This document shows positions 6,057 through 13,286 of a stretch of DNA of 17,609 nt, piece by piece. The notes beneath the pieces are model-generated. The model saw only the letters and a program-made list of their open reading frames with translations. It was not told where the DNA came from and did no database searches. The DNA is from CAZCQG01 sp964500775 (GTDB taxonomy: Bacteria > Campylobacterota > Campylobacteria > Campylobacterales > CAZCQG01), in the NCBI GenBank assembly GCA_964500775.1, contig CAZCQG010000042.1, positions 1 through 17,609 of the forward strand, in the 5' to 3' direction. Each line of letters opens with the position of its first letter. Within the stretch, counting starts at the first letter, position 1. The position numbers and the translations under genes are program-made.

Positions 6057-7385
6057 ATGGTCGAAAGATACGCTAGAGAAGCAATGAAAAACCTATGGAC
6101 TACGCAAGCAAAATACGATGCGTGGCTCAAAGTCGAGATCGCGGCGGCGAAGGCTTGGTGCAAGCTAGGGCTTATCCCCGAGGAGGATTTTAAGAAGATC
6201 GAGGCGAATGCGAAGTTTGATATAGAGCGCATCGATGAGATAGAAAGAGAGACCAAGCACGACGTGATCGCGTTTTTGACCTCGGTGTCGGAATCCTTGG
6301 GCGAAGAATCGCGCTGGGTGCATTACGGGATGACGAGTAGCGATTGTATCGATACTGCCGTGGCATTACAGATGCGCGATTCGCTAACACTCATCATCGA
6401 GGATGTCAAAAAACTCATGGGTGCGCTTGAAGTGCGTGCTAAGGAGCACAAAAATACGCTGATGGTAGGGAGAAGCCACGGCATCCACGGCGAACCCATC
6501 ACGTTTGGTCTCGTGGTCGCTATTTGGTATGAGGAGATAAAGCGGCACCTCAAAAACCTAGAGCAGGCGATGGAGTATATCTCTGTGGGGCAAATAAGCG
6601 GCGCTATGGGCAACTTCGCCCACGCTCCTTTGGAGTTAGAGGAGCTCACCTGCGCGGAGCTAGGATTACAACCCGCACCCGTGAGCAACCAAGTCATCCA
6701 AAGAGACAGATACGCCCACCTCATGAGCGCCCTCGCCCTGCTTGCGAGTTCTTGCGAGAAGATCGCCGTAGCGGTGCGCCACTATCAGCGCACCGAAGTG
6801 TATGAGTGCGAGGAGTTTTTTAGTAAAGGGCAAAAGGGAAGCTCCGCGATGCCGCACAAAAGAAATCCGGTACTGACCGAAAACATCACGGGGCTTTGCC
6901 GCATGATACGCAGCTACGCATTCCCTGCGATGGAAAACGTCGCATTATGGCATGAGCGTGACATCAGTCACAGCTCGGTAGAGCGCTTTATCCTGCCCGA
7001 TGGATTTATCACCACCGACTTTATGCTCCACCGTCTCACGGGCGTGATAGAAAAACTCGTCGTCTACCCCGAAAATATGCTAAAAAACCTCAACCTCACG
7101 GGCGGACTCGTATTTTCCCAAAGGGTACTTTTGGAGTTGCCGTTACTGGGATTGAGCCGTGAAGAGAGCTACAAAATCGTCCAAAGAAACGCGATGAAGG
7201 TATGGGAAGATCTCCAAAAAGGGAAAAGTGCCCTCAATGAAAAGGGAGAATCACTCTTTTTGCAAAATCTTTTAGAAGATTCCGATCTCGGCGAAAAACT
7301 CTCCGAAGCCCAAATACGCGAGTGTTTCAACTATGATTATTACAAAAAGAACGTAGAGAAGATTTTTGCACGGGTATTTGTTTAG
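6057..7385 (+). CDS. purB: adenylosuccinate lyase
   Basis: Cleaves SAICAR to AICAR and adenylosuccinate to AMP, both with release of fumarate, in purine synthesis. The 442-residue product has the fumarase/aspartase superfamily signature GSSAMPHKRNP, the catalytic-His segment GRSHGIHGEPITFG, and WHERDISHSS. The start is the second of two ATGs at 6054 and 6057. AAGGTG at 6045-6050 sits 6 bases before 6057, and MVERYAREAM aligns with the usual family N-terminus. An in-frame GTG at 6048 is possible but overlaps the ribosome site. It is transcribed divergently from the TPR gene, with about 120 bases between them. Confidence 0.96.
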   Translation: MVERYAREAMKNLWTTQAKYDAWLKVEIAAAKAWCKLGLIPEEDFKKIEANAKFDIERIDEIERETKHDVIAFLTSVSESLGEESRWVHYGMTSSDCIDTAVALQMRDSLTLIIEDVKKLMGALEVRAKEHKNTLMVGRSHGIHGEPITFGLVVAIWYEEIKRHLKNLEQAMEYISVGQISGAMGNFAHAPLELEELTCAELGLQPAPVSNQVIQRDRYAHLMSALALLASSCEKIAVAVRHYQRTEVYECEEFFSKGQKGSSAMPHKRNPVLTENITGLCRMIRSYAFPAMENVALWHERDISHSSVERFILPDGFITTDFMLHRLTGVIEKLVVYPENMLKNLNLTGGLVFSQRVLLELPLLGLSREESYKIVQRNAMKVWEDLQKGKSALNEKGESLFLQNLLEDSDLGEKLSEAQIRECFNYDYYKKNVEKIFARVFV

Positions 7386-7405
7386 AATCGGTTAACTTTA
7401 TCCGA

Positions 7406-7411
7406 TATAAT
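7406..7411 (+). promoter_or_regulatory. -10 box of a candidate small RNA
   Basis: A perfect TATAAT starts 21 bases after the purB stop and points away from purB into a stretch with no plus-strand gene. A start near 7418 would produce the structured transcript described at 7412-7538. Confidence 0.4.
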
Positions 7412-7538
7412 TACAGGAAGAAAACAATTTTAAGCCGAAGTTTTCGAGGGGTGTCCACCTCCTCCTTTTGTGACTAAAACTTCTTAGCCCCTTGAAGCTC
7501 GGCAGATATGACCTCGAAAGTAAAATCCCTGATTTTTT
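7412..7538 (+). ncRNA. candidate small RNA with an anti-Shine-Dalgarno-like loop
   Basis: The gap between the convergent purB and ABM genes can fold into one extended hairpin. GCCGA (7434-7438) pairs with TCGGC (7499-7503); after an internal loop, 7442-7451 pairs with 7488-7497 (10 bp, two G-U). Inside, GTC-AC at 7453-7458 pairs with GTGAC at 7470-7474 around a bulged C. The apical loop CTCCTCCTTTT (7459-7469) resembles the 3' end of 16S rRNA. A TATAAT lies just upstream, and a small stem (7522-7527 with 7531-7536) running into six Ts ends the region. No known family (6S, SRP, tmRNA, RNase P) was recognised. The alternative is purB 3'-UTR structure. Confidence 0.4.
7522..7538 (+). terminator. 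weak intrinsic terminator
   Basis: AAAATC (7522-7527), loop CCT, GATTTT (7531-7536), within a run of six Ts (7533-7538). The stem is short and AT-rich, so efficiency is doubtful. It would end purB or the candidate small RNA before the convergent ABM gene. Confidence 0.4.
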
Positions 7539-7540
7539 AA

Positions 7541-7828
7541 TCACACCAATGCGACCAAAGGGTTTGAATATTTTTCCGCGCAAAACGGCTCAAAGTGCGC
7601 TTTGTAGTGTTTGTAGTGTTCGGAATCTTGATGCCCTTTGAGTGCTACTGCATCCCTCCACGTCTCTATGACGACGAAGGTGTCGGGCTTCTCTTCCATT
7701 TGGTAGATGTTATAGAGCTCACATCCATCCTCTGCGCGCGAAGGAGCGACCATCATAGTGAGAAGCGCCTTCATCTCGGCTACGCACCCCTCTTTTGCGA
7801 CAAATACGACTTGTTTTGTTATCTCCAT
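7541..7828 (-). CDS. small antibiotic-biosynthesis-monooxygenase (ABM) domain protein
   Basis: A 95-residue single-domain protein of the ABM/dimeric alpha-beta barrel type. It opens with a beta strand (ITKQVVFVAKEG), has a helix with a run of methionines, and the typical ELYNIYQ, FVVIETWRD and HYKHYKAHF segments. Relatives such as YgiN act as cofactor-free quinol monooxygenases, or are of unknown role. The substrate cannot be inferred. It starts 8 bases after the GlcD-like stop with a GGGGAA ribosome site, so it is the last gene of that operon. Association with a flavin oxidoreductase suggests a redox or quinone-related role, which is inference. Confidence 0.8.
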   Translation of the reverse strand: MEITKQVVFVAKEGCVAEMKALLTMMVAPSRAEDGCELYNIYQMEEKPDTFVVIETWRDAVALKGHQDSEHYKHYKAHFEPFCAEKYSNPLVALV

Positions 7829-7836
7829 TCTTTCCC

Positions 7837-9225
7837 CTATTTTAGACCCATTTTCCCCGGATTCAAAATATTGTTCGGGTCAAAGGCTTTTTTGATCGAT
7901 CTGAAAAGCTCCATCTCGGCATCGCAAAACGCGATGTTCATAAACGGCGCTTTTGAGAGACCGATGCCATGCTCACCGCTTAGCGTCCCGCCGAGGCGAA
8001 CGGTGATTCTAAATATCTCTTCGATCGCGTCGTGCCCTATCTTGACTTGCTCTGGGTCACTAGCATCCACCATGACGTTGGTGTGGACGTTCCCATCTCC
8101 GGTATGCCCGAAGCATGGGACTTTTACGCCGTATTTTTTGGAGACGTCGGCTATCGCTTCTAAGAGTTTCGGGAGTTTGGAGCGCGGAACGGTGATGTCT
8201 TCGTTGAGCTTCTTGCTGCCGTAAATCGTGATAGACTGGCTAGCATTTCGTCTCGCAAACCAAATATTTTTTGCTTCCGCGTCGTCTTTTGCGATACGAA
8301 ATTCACTGCATCCGTTTTCCATAAACGACCTTTTGAGTGCTTCCATCTGAAACTCTATCTCTTCGGGGACGTTGCCGTCGATGTCTGAGATGAGTATCGC
8401 TCCTGCGTCCACGGGGAGCCCTTTTTTGTGTTTCTCCTCCACCGCACGTATCGTGAGATTGTCCAAAAATTCCATCGCTACTGCGGTTACGCCGCTTGCG
8501 AGCGATTTATAGACCGCATTCATCGCAGATTCTATGCTTGGGAAAACGCCCATTGCCGTTTTTTGGAGTTTGGGTTTTGGGAGGAGACGGAGGGTGATTT
8601 CAGTAATGACGGCTAATGTCCCCTCACTAGCGATAAGAATCCCCGCGATGTTATATCCCGCCACGTCTTTGATAGTACGCTTGCCCGCGCGGATGATCTC
8701 GCCGTTCGGGAGGACGGCGCGGAGTGCCATCACATAGTCTTTGGTGATGCCGTATTTTGCCGCGCGCATCCCCCCTGCATTCTCGCTGACATTGCCTCCG
8801 AGGGTGGAGTAGTCTTGGCTTGCCGGATCGGGCGGATAAAAAAGTCCTCTTTTTTCGACTTCGTTTTGCAAGTCCATATTGATGACCCCGGGCTGTACGA
8901 CGGCGACGAGATTTTCCATATCGATCTCTAGAATCTTATTCATATGCTTTTCCATCGCAAGCACGATACCGCCCTCTGCGGGTAATGCACCGCCCGTAAA
9001 ACCGCTCCCCGCACCGCGAGGGACGATCTTGATATTCTTTTCGTTGCAATACTTCAGAATCTCGCTGATCTCTTTTTCGTCTCTAGGGAATATCACCCCT
9101 TCGGGGCGGTATTTCTCCCTCGTAGCGTCGTAGCTGTAACTGATGAGGTGGGCTTTATCGGTGTAGAAGTTTTCTTCGCCCACTATGCTTTGAAAATGCT
9201 TTATATCGGCTTGTTCAAGCATCAT
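7837..9225 (-). CDS. glcD: FAD-linked oxidase, GlcD/D-lactate dehydrogenase type
   Basis: Flavoprotein oxidising a 2-hydroxy acid such as glycolate or D-lactate, 462 residues. The FAD-binding PCMH domain carries PRGAGSGFTGGALP (69-82) and the PPDPASQDYSTLGGNVSENAGG stretch (131-152), split here around the conserved TLGG. The C-terminal FAD-oxidase domain carries CFGHTGDGNVH (371-381) with the metal/substrate histidines, and GEHGIG (417-422). No iron-sulfur domain is fused, and no GlcE or GlcF gene is adjacent, so the electron acceptor is unclear. The start is one of two tandem ATGs after AAGGA. It stands 11 bases after the PgbA-N gene, the order recalled for H. pylori HP0508-HP0509. The GlcD name is a family label, not a proven substrate. 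Confidence 0.88.
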   Translation of the reverse strand: MMLEQADIKHFQSIVGEENFYTDKAHLISYSYDATREKYRPEGVIFPRDEKEISEILKYCNEKNIKIVPRGAGSGFTGGALPAEGGIVLAMEKHMNKILEIDMENLVAVVQPGVINMDLQNEVEKRGLFYPPDPASQDYSTLGGNVSENAGGMRAAKYGITKDYVMALRAVLPNGEIIRAGKRTIKDVAGYNIAGILIASEGTLAVITEITLRLLPKPKLQKTAMGVFPSIESAMNAVYKSLASGVTAVAMEFLDNLTIRAVEEKHKKGLPVDAGAILISDIDGNVPEEIEFQMEALKRSFMENGCSEFRIAKDDAEAKNIWFARRNASQSITIYGSKKLNEDITVPRSKLPKLLEAIADVSKKYGVKVPCFGHTGDGNVHTNVMVDASDPEQVKIGHDAIEEIFRITVRLGGTLSGEHGIGLSKAPFMNIAFCDAEMELFRSIKKAFDPNNILNPGKMGLK

Positions 9226-9236
9226 ATTTTCCTTGT

Positions 9237-10025
9237 TTAGTTAGGCAGATATTGCAAGATTATAGAAAAAAGTCCATCGTCTTGTTCGGTGTCTTTCGTC
9301 TCAAGCATTTGATCATAATAGATGTAATAGTTTGGTTTGGAGCCTAAACCCGCGTTGAGCCAGCCCCCTTCAAGTGAGCCAAATCTCGAATAGAAAGGAA
9401 ATATCTGCTCTTTTTTCTCCACTCTTCCGGTGATGTAGTCTTGCTTTACCACCTTGAAGCTTTGGCAATCGTACGCTTCCCCTTTGTTCATATTGACGAT
9501 ATAGACGATCCCCACGTCATACGCCGCACAAAACTTCCTGATGTCGTTTTTCTGTATTCTATTTCTATTTGCAATAACAAGATCGGATGCTAAAAGATCG
9601 GGGTGCACCCAAACGGTATTTTTATACGCACCTTTGACTTTGTCGTAGAGCTCTTGGTTGGGAGCGATTATCACCCCTCTGTCGTAAAAGTTTCTAAAAA
9701 GCACCTCATCCCCTTTGCGAGGCGAGATGATCGCTTTTGGAAACGTGTTGTTATCTACGTTTGCAAACTCTTCAAATGCGACTTTTGCTTTTCCCTCTTT
9801 TATATCCACAACCACCGCTTTTGCCGCGACGGACGCATGCTCGCTATCAAACCATCGCACGATAAGTCCACTCTCTCCGATTTTAAATCCTAGATCGATG
9901 ACATATGCGATGTTTTTGTCATTTTCGTCAATGTTTATGATGCTACTTGCGAGCATATCGCCGAAATCGTTTTTTGCAAATAGGCTCACGACAAACGCCA
10001 ATAAAATAAACAACTTTTTCTTCAT
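9237..10025 (-). CDS. exported protein with PgbA N-terminal-type domain
   Basis: A 262-residue protein with a clear signal peptide (KKKLFILLAFVVSLFA, cleavage after about residue 17), so periplasmic or outer surface. The rest is beta-rich with SH3-like stretches (GLIVRWFDSEHASVAAKAVV, KAIISPRKGDEVLFRNFYD). The match to the N-terminal domain of Helicobacter plasminogen-binding protein PgbA is by recalled sequence character and by its place next to glcD. The long lysine-rich C-terminal part reported for PgbA, which carries plasminogen binding, is absent here, so plasminogen binding is not implied. The ATG has AAGG about 8 bases upstream. Its job in free-living relatives is unknown. Confidence 0.72.
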   Translation of the reverse strand: MKKKLFILLAFVVSLFAKNDFGDMLASSIINIDENDKNIAYVIDLGFKIGESGLIVRWFDSEHASVAAKAVVVDIKEGKAKVAFEEFANVDNNTFPKAIISPRKGDEVLFRNFYDRGVIIAPNQELYDKVKGAYKNTVWVHPDLLASDLVIANRNRIQKNDIRKFCAAYDVGIVYIVNMNKGEAYDCQSFKVVKQDYITGRVEKKEQIFPFYSRFGSLEGGWLNAGLGSKPNYYIYYDQMLETKDTEQDDGLFSIILQYLPN

Positions 10026-10056
10026 TCAAAATACCTTATCAGTCAAATTTTAGGTG

Positions 10057-10062
10057 ATTATA
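10057..10062 (-). promoter_or_regulatory. possible internal promoter (-10 box) for pgbA-like, glcD and ABM genes
   Basis: TATAAT on the minus strand, in the 48-base gap after mgtE and 32 bases upstream of the PgbA-N ATG. No clear -35. It could allow expression separate from the peptidase-mgtE part of the cluster. Confidence 0.35.
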
Positions 10063-10073
10063 ACCATTTTCTC

Positions 10074-11432
10074 TTATAACAATACCAAAGATGCCAAGCC
10101 TAAAAACGCAAAGAATCCGACCACGTCGGTCACGGTAGTGAGGAGTACCGTGCTTCCCACGGCGGGATCGATATTGAGCCGTTTGAGCGCCAAAGGAATC
10201 GCCGCGCCGAAAAATCCCGCCGCCAAAAGATTTATGATCATAGCCGCGCCGATGACGATACCCAAAAGAAAATTGGAAAACCAAAAGTAGGAGATGATTC
10301 CCATCACTATCGCAAAAAACAGACCGTTTATGACCGAGACTACCACCTCTTTTTTGATAGTCTCTTTCGCATCATCGGCATCTATGATTCCAAGGGCAAG
10401 CTGACGCACGACGACGGCGAGGCTTTGACTCCCCGCATTGCCCCCCATTGAGGCTACTATGGGCATAAGTATCGCTAGTGCTACGAGTGATTCGATAGTG
10501 GCATCGAAAAATCCGATAACCGCAGAGGCGATGATCGCGGTAAAAAGATTTATAAAAAGCCAAATCCCCCGCTTTTTCGTGATCTCGAAAATATCGTTTT
10601 CCGCTTCGGCTATGTCGCTCACCCCTGCGAGGTTATACATCTGTTCGGTCGCGCTCTCTTCGATGATGTCGTACACGTCATCAGAGGTGATTCTCCCTAT
10701 AAGCGCGCCGTTGTCATCCACTACCGCCATTACCGTAAGGTCGTATTGTTCAAATTTATGTACGACCTCTTTGACATCCTCTCTGCCGTTTACGAATCTA
10801 GGCATCAAATCGCCATCGGATTCTTCGAGCACTTGACCGAATGTTTTATTAAAATCGTAGATGATCAAATCTTCTAGCCAGATTCCGCCGAGCAAAACAT
10901 CCTTTTCATCGACGATAAACACCTGATGGATATTCTCTAGCTCTCCCTCTTTTTTTAGCCGTCGAAATCGCTCTATCGCACTCTTTATCTTTTCATTCGC
11001 GCGCGCGTCGAAAAGCTCGGTTTGCATAATCGCGCCCGCTTCGTTCTCTTCATACGCCTTGAGCCGCTTGATCTCTTCTCTAGATTCTTGATCGAGTCGG
11101 CTAAGAATCACGTTTGCCTTGACCTCATCTACCTCTTCGATCTCTTGGAGAAGGTCGGTAGCGTCATCGGTTTCGAGTTGTTCGATAGCGATTTTGAGCT
11201 TTGCGGCTTGGAGGTGTTCTAGGACTTCGTAACGATACCGCTCCGGCAAATGGATGATGACCTCGCCGAGCAATTCATCGGGGAGATTCTCTAATTGTTG
11301 GTAAAATCTATCTTCATAGTCGTTATGTATCGTATCGAGCATCTTGGCGATGTCGGAGGAGTGCATATTTTTTAGGGCACTCTTGTTTTTGAGCAATGCT
11401 TCAAAATTATTAGTAAAGTTTATCTCTTCCAT
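10074..11432 (-). CDS. mgtE: MgtE-type magnesium channel/transporter
   Basis: Inner-membrane Mg2+ channel of 452 residues with the full family architecture. A cytoplasmic N domain (about 20-130) is rich in acidic helices (QLETDDATDLLQEI). It is followed by paired CBS domains (about 134-255; VFIVDEKDVLLGGIW and VMAVVDDNGALIGRITSDD) that sense Mg2+, then about five membrane spans from 288 to the end. The pore signature MPIVASMGGNAGSQSLAV lies at 323-340. The conserved Asp in LLTTVTDVVGFF (D436) matches the pore selectivity residue of Thermus MgtE. The ATG follows AAAGG by 6-7 bases. It sits 36 bases downstream of the M23 peptidase in the same orientation. Confidence 0.95.
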   Translation of the reverse strand: MEEINFTNNFEALLKNKSALKNMHSSDIAKMLDTIHNDYEDRFYQQLENLPDELLGEVIIHLPERYRYEVLEHLQAAKLKIAIEQLETDDATDLLQEIEEVDEVKANVILSRLDQESREEIKRLKAYEENEAGAIMQTELFDARANEKIKSAIERFRRLKKEGELENIHQVFIVDEKDVLLGGIWLEDLIIYDFNKTFGQVLEESDGDLMPRFVNGREDVKEVVHKFEQYDLTVMAVVDDNGALIGRITSDDVYDIIEESATEQMYNLAGVSDIAEAENDIFEITKKRGIWLFINLFTAIIASAVIGFFDATIESLVALAILMPIVASMGGNAGSQSLAVVVRQLALGIIDADDAKETIKKEVVVSVINGLFFAIVMGIISYFWFSNFLLGIVIGAAMIINLLAAGFFGAAIPLALKRLNIDPAVGSTVLLTTVTDVVGFFAFLGLASLVLL

Positions 11433-11468
11433 AACGGACCTTTGAAAAAATTACGAAAAAATCAGTGA

Positions 11469-12644
11469 TTATTTTGAATCTAATTTTACTAAATGTTCGA
11501 AGTTTTGTAGCTTAGAAGGAAGCGCGTTTGATGCGATTGTTCTTTGTAATTGGTCTTTGTATCCTTCTACAAGAGCAAGAAACTCTTTTTTGCGCTCCCC
11601 TTTTAAGATATTGGTGTCGATACGTACGTTTTTGAGCGGATTTTGGGCTCTATTGTTTTTGTATACGCCGAAATGGAGGTGTGCGCCCGTACTCGTCCCC
11701 GTACTTCCGACATATCCGATAATATCGCCTTGTTTCACCCTTTTACCGTTTTTCGCGATTTTATTAAACTTGCTCATATGGGCATATAAGGTTTGGAATC
11801 CGTTACCGTGGTCTATTTTGATAGTTTTCCCGTATCCGTTTTTATACCCTGCAAACCTTACTACGCCGCTCCCTGCCGCTCGAATCGGAGTGCCGTAAGA
11901 TGCGGCATAGTCTACGCCGTAATGTGGTCTGTATTTTTTTAGTACGGGATGCCATCTCTTGAGGCTAAACGGTGAAGATATACGCGTGTAGCGTACGGGT
12001 GCTTTGAGTAAAAACCCCTCTATCTCTTTGCCGAATTGGTCATAGTATCTTCCGTCGGCGTTCAGAAAAAGATAGTTGGGCTTTTTTGCGGTTTCGATGA
12101 TTGCTGCTTTGATCTGCGGTGAGCCGAAGCGTTTTCCCATCCTTATTTTTTGGTTGAATAAAATCACGACTCTGTCGTTTTTTCGCAATTCTCGTTTGAA
12201 ATTGATACTATTTTTGTACGCTAAAATCAGCTCGTTTGCTAGAGTAATATCACCCGTGACATCATAAATATCTTCAAAAATAGATTTTTGTATCTCTAGT
12301 GTGATGGATTGTTCGGAATCAAGATAGGAGATAGGGGTGATTCTAAAATCATATCCCGCTTGGGTTTTACTCAAATGTATCTGCATCTCTTCGGAGATAG
12401 GGATGAGTACTTGCTCTATCGCGCCGCTCTCTTCGTCTTTGAGTACGAAAAACTCCACCCCGCTATTTATCTCTTCGGTGAGTTCTTGATCCTCTTTGTC
12501 AAGATTATAGTAGATGCTTTGGGGGAGAGAGTTTTTTTCTAAAAAACCTAAAAAGGTCTCCCCTTTTTGCCACTCTTCCGAAACGGTAACGGATCCAAAA
12601 AGTAGTTTTGTACACACAAATGATAGAAAAATAACCCGCTTCAC
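11469..12644 (-). CDS. M23-family zinc metallopeptidase (Csd3/HdpA-like cell-wall endopeptidase)
   Basis: Periplasmic LytM-type endopeptidase that cuts peptidoglycan peptide cross-links; the H. pylori relative Csd3/HdpA helps set helical shape. I use the GTG at 12644 (391 residues). It places a signal peptide (VKRVIFLSFVCTKLLFGSV) at the N-terminus and has a G-rich ribosome site just upstream; a TTG at 12680 is the longer option. With residues counted from this GTG, the Zn-binding and catalytic set is complete: H241 and D245 in RPHYGVDYAA, H289 in LYAHMSKF, H322 and H324 in GAHLHFGVY. The N-terminal 220 residues match the size of the inhibitory and linker domains of Csd3. It is first in a minus-strand cluster with mgtE. 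Confidence 0.88.
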   Translation of the reverse strand: MKRVIFLSFVCTKLLFGSVTVSEEWQKGETFLGFLEKNSLPQSIYYNLDKEDQELTEEINSGVEFFVLKDEESGAIEQVLIPISEEMQIHLSKTQAGYDFRITPISYLDSEQSITLEIQKSIFEDIYDVTGDITLANELILAYKNSINFKRELRKNDRVVILFNQKIRMGKRFGSPQIKAAIIETAKKPNYLFLNADGRYYDQFGKEIEGFLLKAPVRYTRISSPFSLKRWHPVLKKYRPHYGVDYAASYGTPIRAAGSGVVRFAGYKNGYGKTIKIDHGNGFQTLYAHMSKFNKIAKNGKRVKQGDIIGYVGSTGTSTGAHLHFGVYKNNRAQNPLKNVRIDTNILKGERKKEFLALVEGYKDQLQRTIASNALPSKLQNFEHLVKLDSK

Positions 12645-12682
12645 CGCTCCCCCCGATATTCTATAGCCCAAAAAAAGCAAGA

Positions 12683-12688
12683 ATTATA
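12683..12688 (-). promoter_or_regulatory. -10 box for the M23 peptidase cluster
   Basis: TATAAT on the minus strand, 39 bases upstream of the GTG at 12644. It implies transcription from about 12676, which would leave no leader for the TTG at 12680 and so supports the shorter start. No clear -35. Confidence 0.45.
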
Positions 12689-12782
12689 CCAACAATCCCT
12701 TATGGCAGGATAGGAGCGTTTTTTGCTTTTTAAATCTCGGATATGCTATATTTATCTTTACATAACTCTTGGAGTACACGCG

Positions 12783-12983
12783 ATGGATATTAGAAACTGG
12801 TTTATGCCGACCGTCACATTTGTCATATTTCTCTATTTTATGATATTTGTGGTCGTTTACATAGTGAAAATAAGCGGTCCTAACGTAAGTCTGCATATCC
12901 AAAGCGACGTAAAAGAGATAAAACCCGTCGATGACATCGGTAAGTTTTTGGGCGATGTTTCAAAAAACTTTCGAAGAAATTGA
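12783..12983 (+). CDS. small single-span membrane protein of unknown function (66 aa)
   Basis: The ATG at 12783 follows GGAG by 8 bases and gives a 66-residue protein: a short N-terminus, one strong membrane helix (about 9-30), then a hydrophilic, lysine/aspartate-rich tail ending KNFRRN. An upstream in-frame ATG at 12723 lacks a ribosome site. The gene lies between the divergent peptidase and the sigma-28 promoter of flgM, so it is probably expressed separately from the flagellar operon; a TATATT-like box occurs near 12750. The family was not recognised. Its position suggests an envelope or flagellum link, but nothing proves it. Confidence 0.6.
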   Translation: MDIRNWFMPTVTFVIFLYFMIFVVVYIVKISGPNVSLHIQSDVKEIKPVDDIGKFLGDVSKNFRRN

Positions 12984-12990
12984 TTTGCGC

Positions 12991-13017
12991 TAAAACTTTT
13001 CGTATTTGTGTCGATAT
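12991..13017 (+). promoter_or_regulatory. sigma-28 (FliA) promoter of the flgM-flgN-flgK operon
   Basis: TAAAACTT (12991-12998), an 11-base spacer, then GTCGATAT (13010-13017). The enterobacterial FliA consensus is TAAAGTTT, 11 bases, GCCGATAA. The spacer is exact and both cores match. It starts 8 bases after the stop of the small membrane protein and 41 bases before the flgM ATG. It would place the anti-sigma-28 factor and hook-junction genes under sigma-28 itself. Confidence 0.75.
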
Positions 13018-13038
13018 AGGGATAGCATATATTGACAG

Positions 13039-13044
13039 TATAAT
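13039..13044 (+). promoter_or_regulatory. second possible flgM promoter (-10 TATAAT)
   Basis: A perfect TATAAT lies 15 bases before the flgM ATG and overlaps the start of the leader. It is so close to AAGGAGG that the transcript would have almost no leader, so use is doubtful; it may be a chance match. Confidence 0.2.
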
Positions 13045-13058
13045 TTAAGGAGGCTAAG

Positions 13059-13262
13059 ATGGTATCCGGTATTGGAACCAACACACACTTGGCAATGTCA
13101 TCGACAAAAGGTACTGAAAAAGGTACGGTAGTCGCTACTAGCGAAGTAAAAGATGTTGAAAAAACAAAAGCCCAAGAGATTAAAGAACAAATCAAAAATG
13201 GGACGTATAAAGTAAATCTTCAAAAAACCGCAGAGGAGATGGCATCATATTTGCTTGGGTAG
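13059..13262 (+). CDS. flgM: negative regulator of flagellin synthesis, anti-sigma-28 factor FlgM
   Basis: A 67-residue protein that binds sigma-28 (FliA) and holds back late flagellar genes until the hook is complete. The low-complexity Thr/Ser/Lys N-terminal half is expected to be disordered. The C-terminal half, with AQEIKEQIKNGTYKVNLQKT (153-212 bases into the gene) and EEMASYLLG, matches the FlgM sigma-binding helices. The size matches the short FlgM of Helicobacter. A strong AAGGAGG stands 6 bases before the ATG. It is the first gene of an operon with flgN (24-base gap) and flgK (9-base gap), behind a sigma-28 promoter, so it forms a feedback loop. Confidence 0.9.
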   Translation: MVSGIGTNTHLAMSSTKGTEKGTVVATSEVKDVEKTKAQEIKEQIKNGTYKVNLQKTAEEMASYLLG

Positions 13263-13286
13263 TTGCAGCTAGATTAAGGAGTAATT

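Noticed and set aside
7595..8224. 209-codon plus-strand frame opposite the ABM and GlcD genes
   Set aside because: It spans two well-supported minus-strand genes and has no recognisable domain or ribosome site.
12645..12680. TTG start giving a 403-aa M23 peptidase
   Set aside because: The GTG at 12644 places the signal peptide at the N-terminus and has a G-rich ribosome site, and the likely transcription start is at about 12676.
12723..12782. Upstream ATG for the small membrane protein
   Set aside because: No ribosome site there, whereas the ATG at 12783 has GGAG at good spacing.
13089..13105. Sigma-54-like TTGGCA element inside flgM
   Set aside because: The partner TTGC element at the required spacing is missing.
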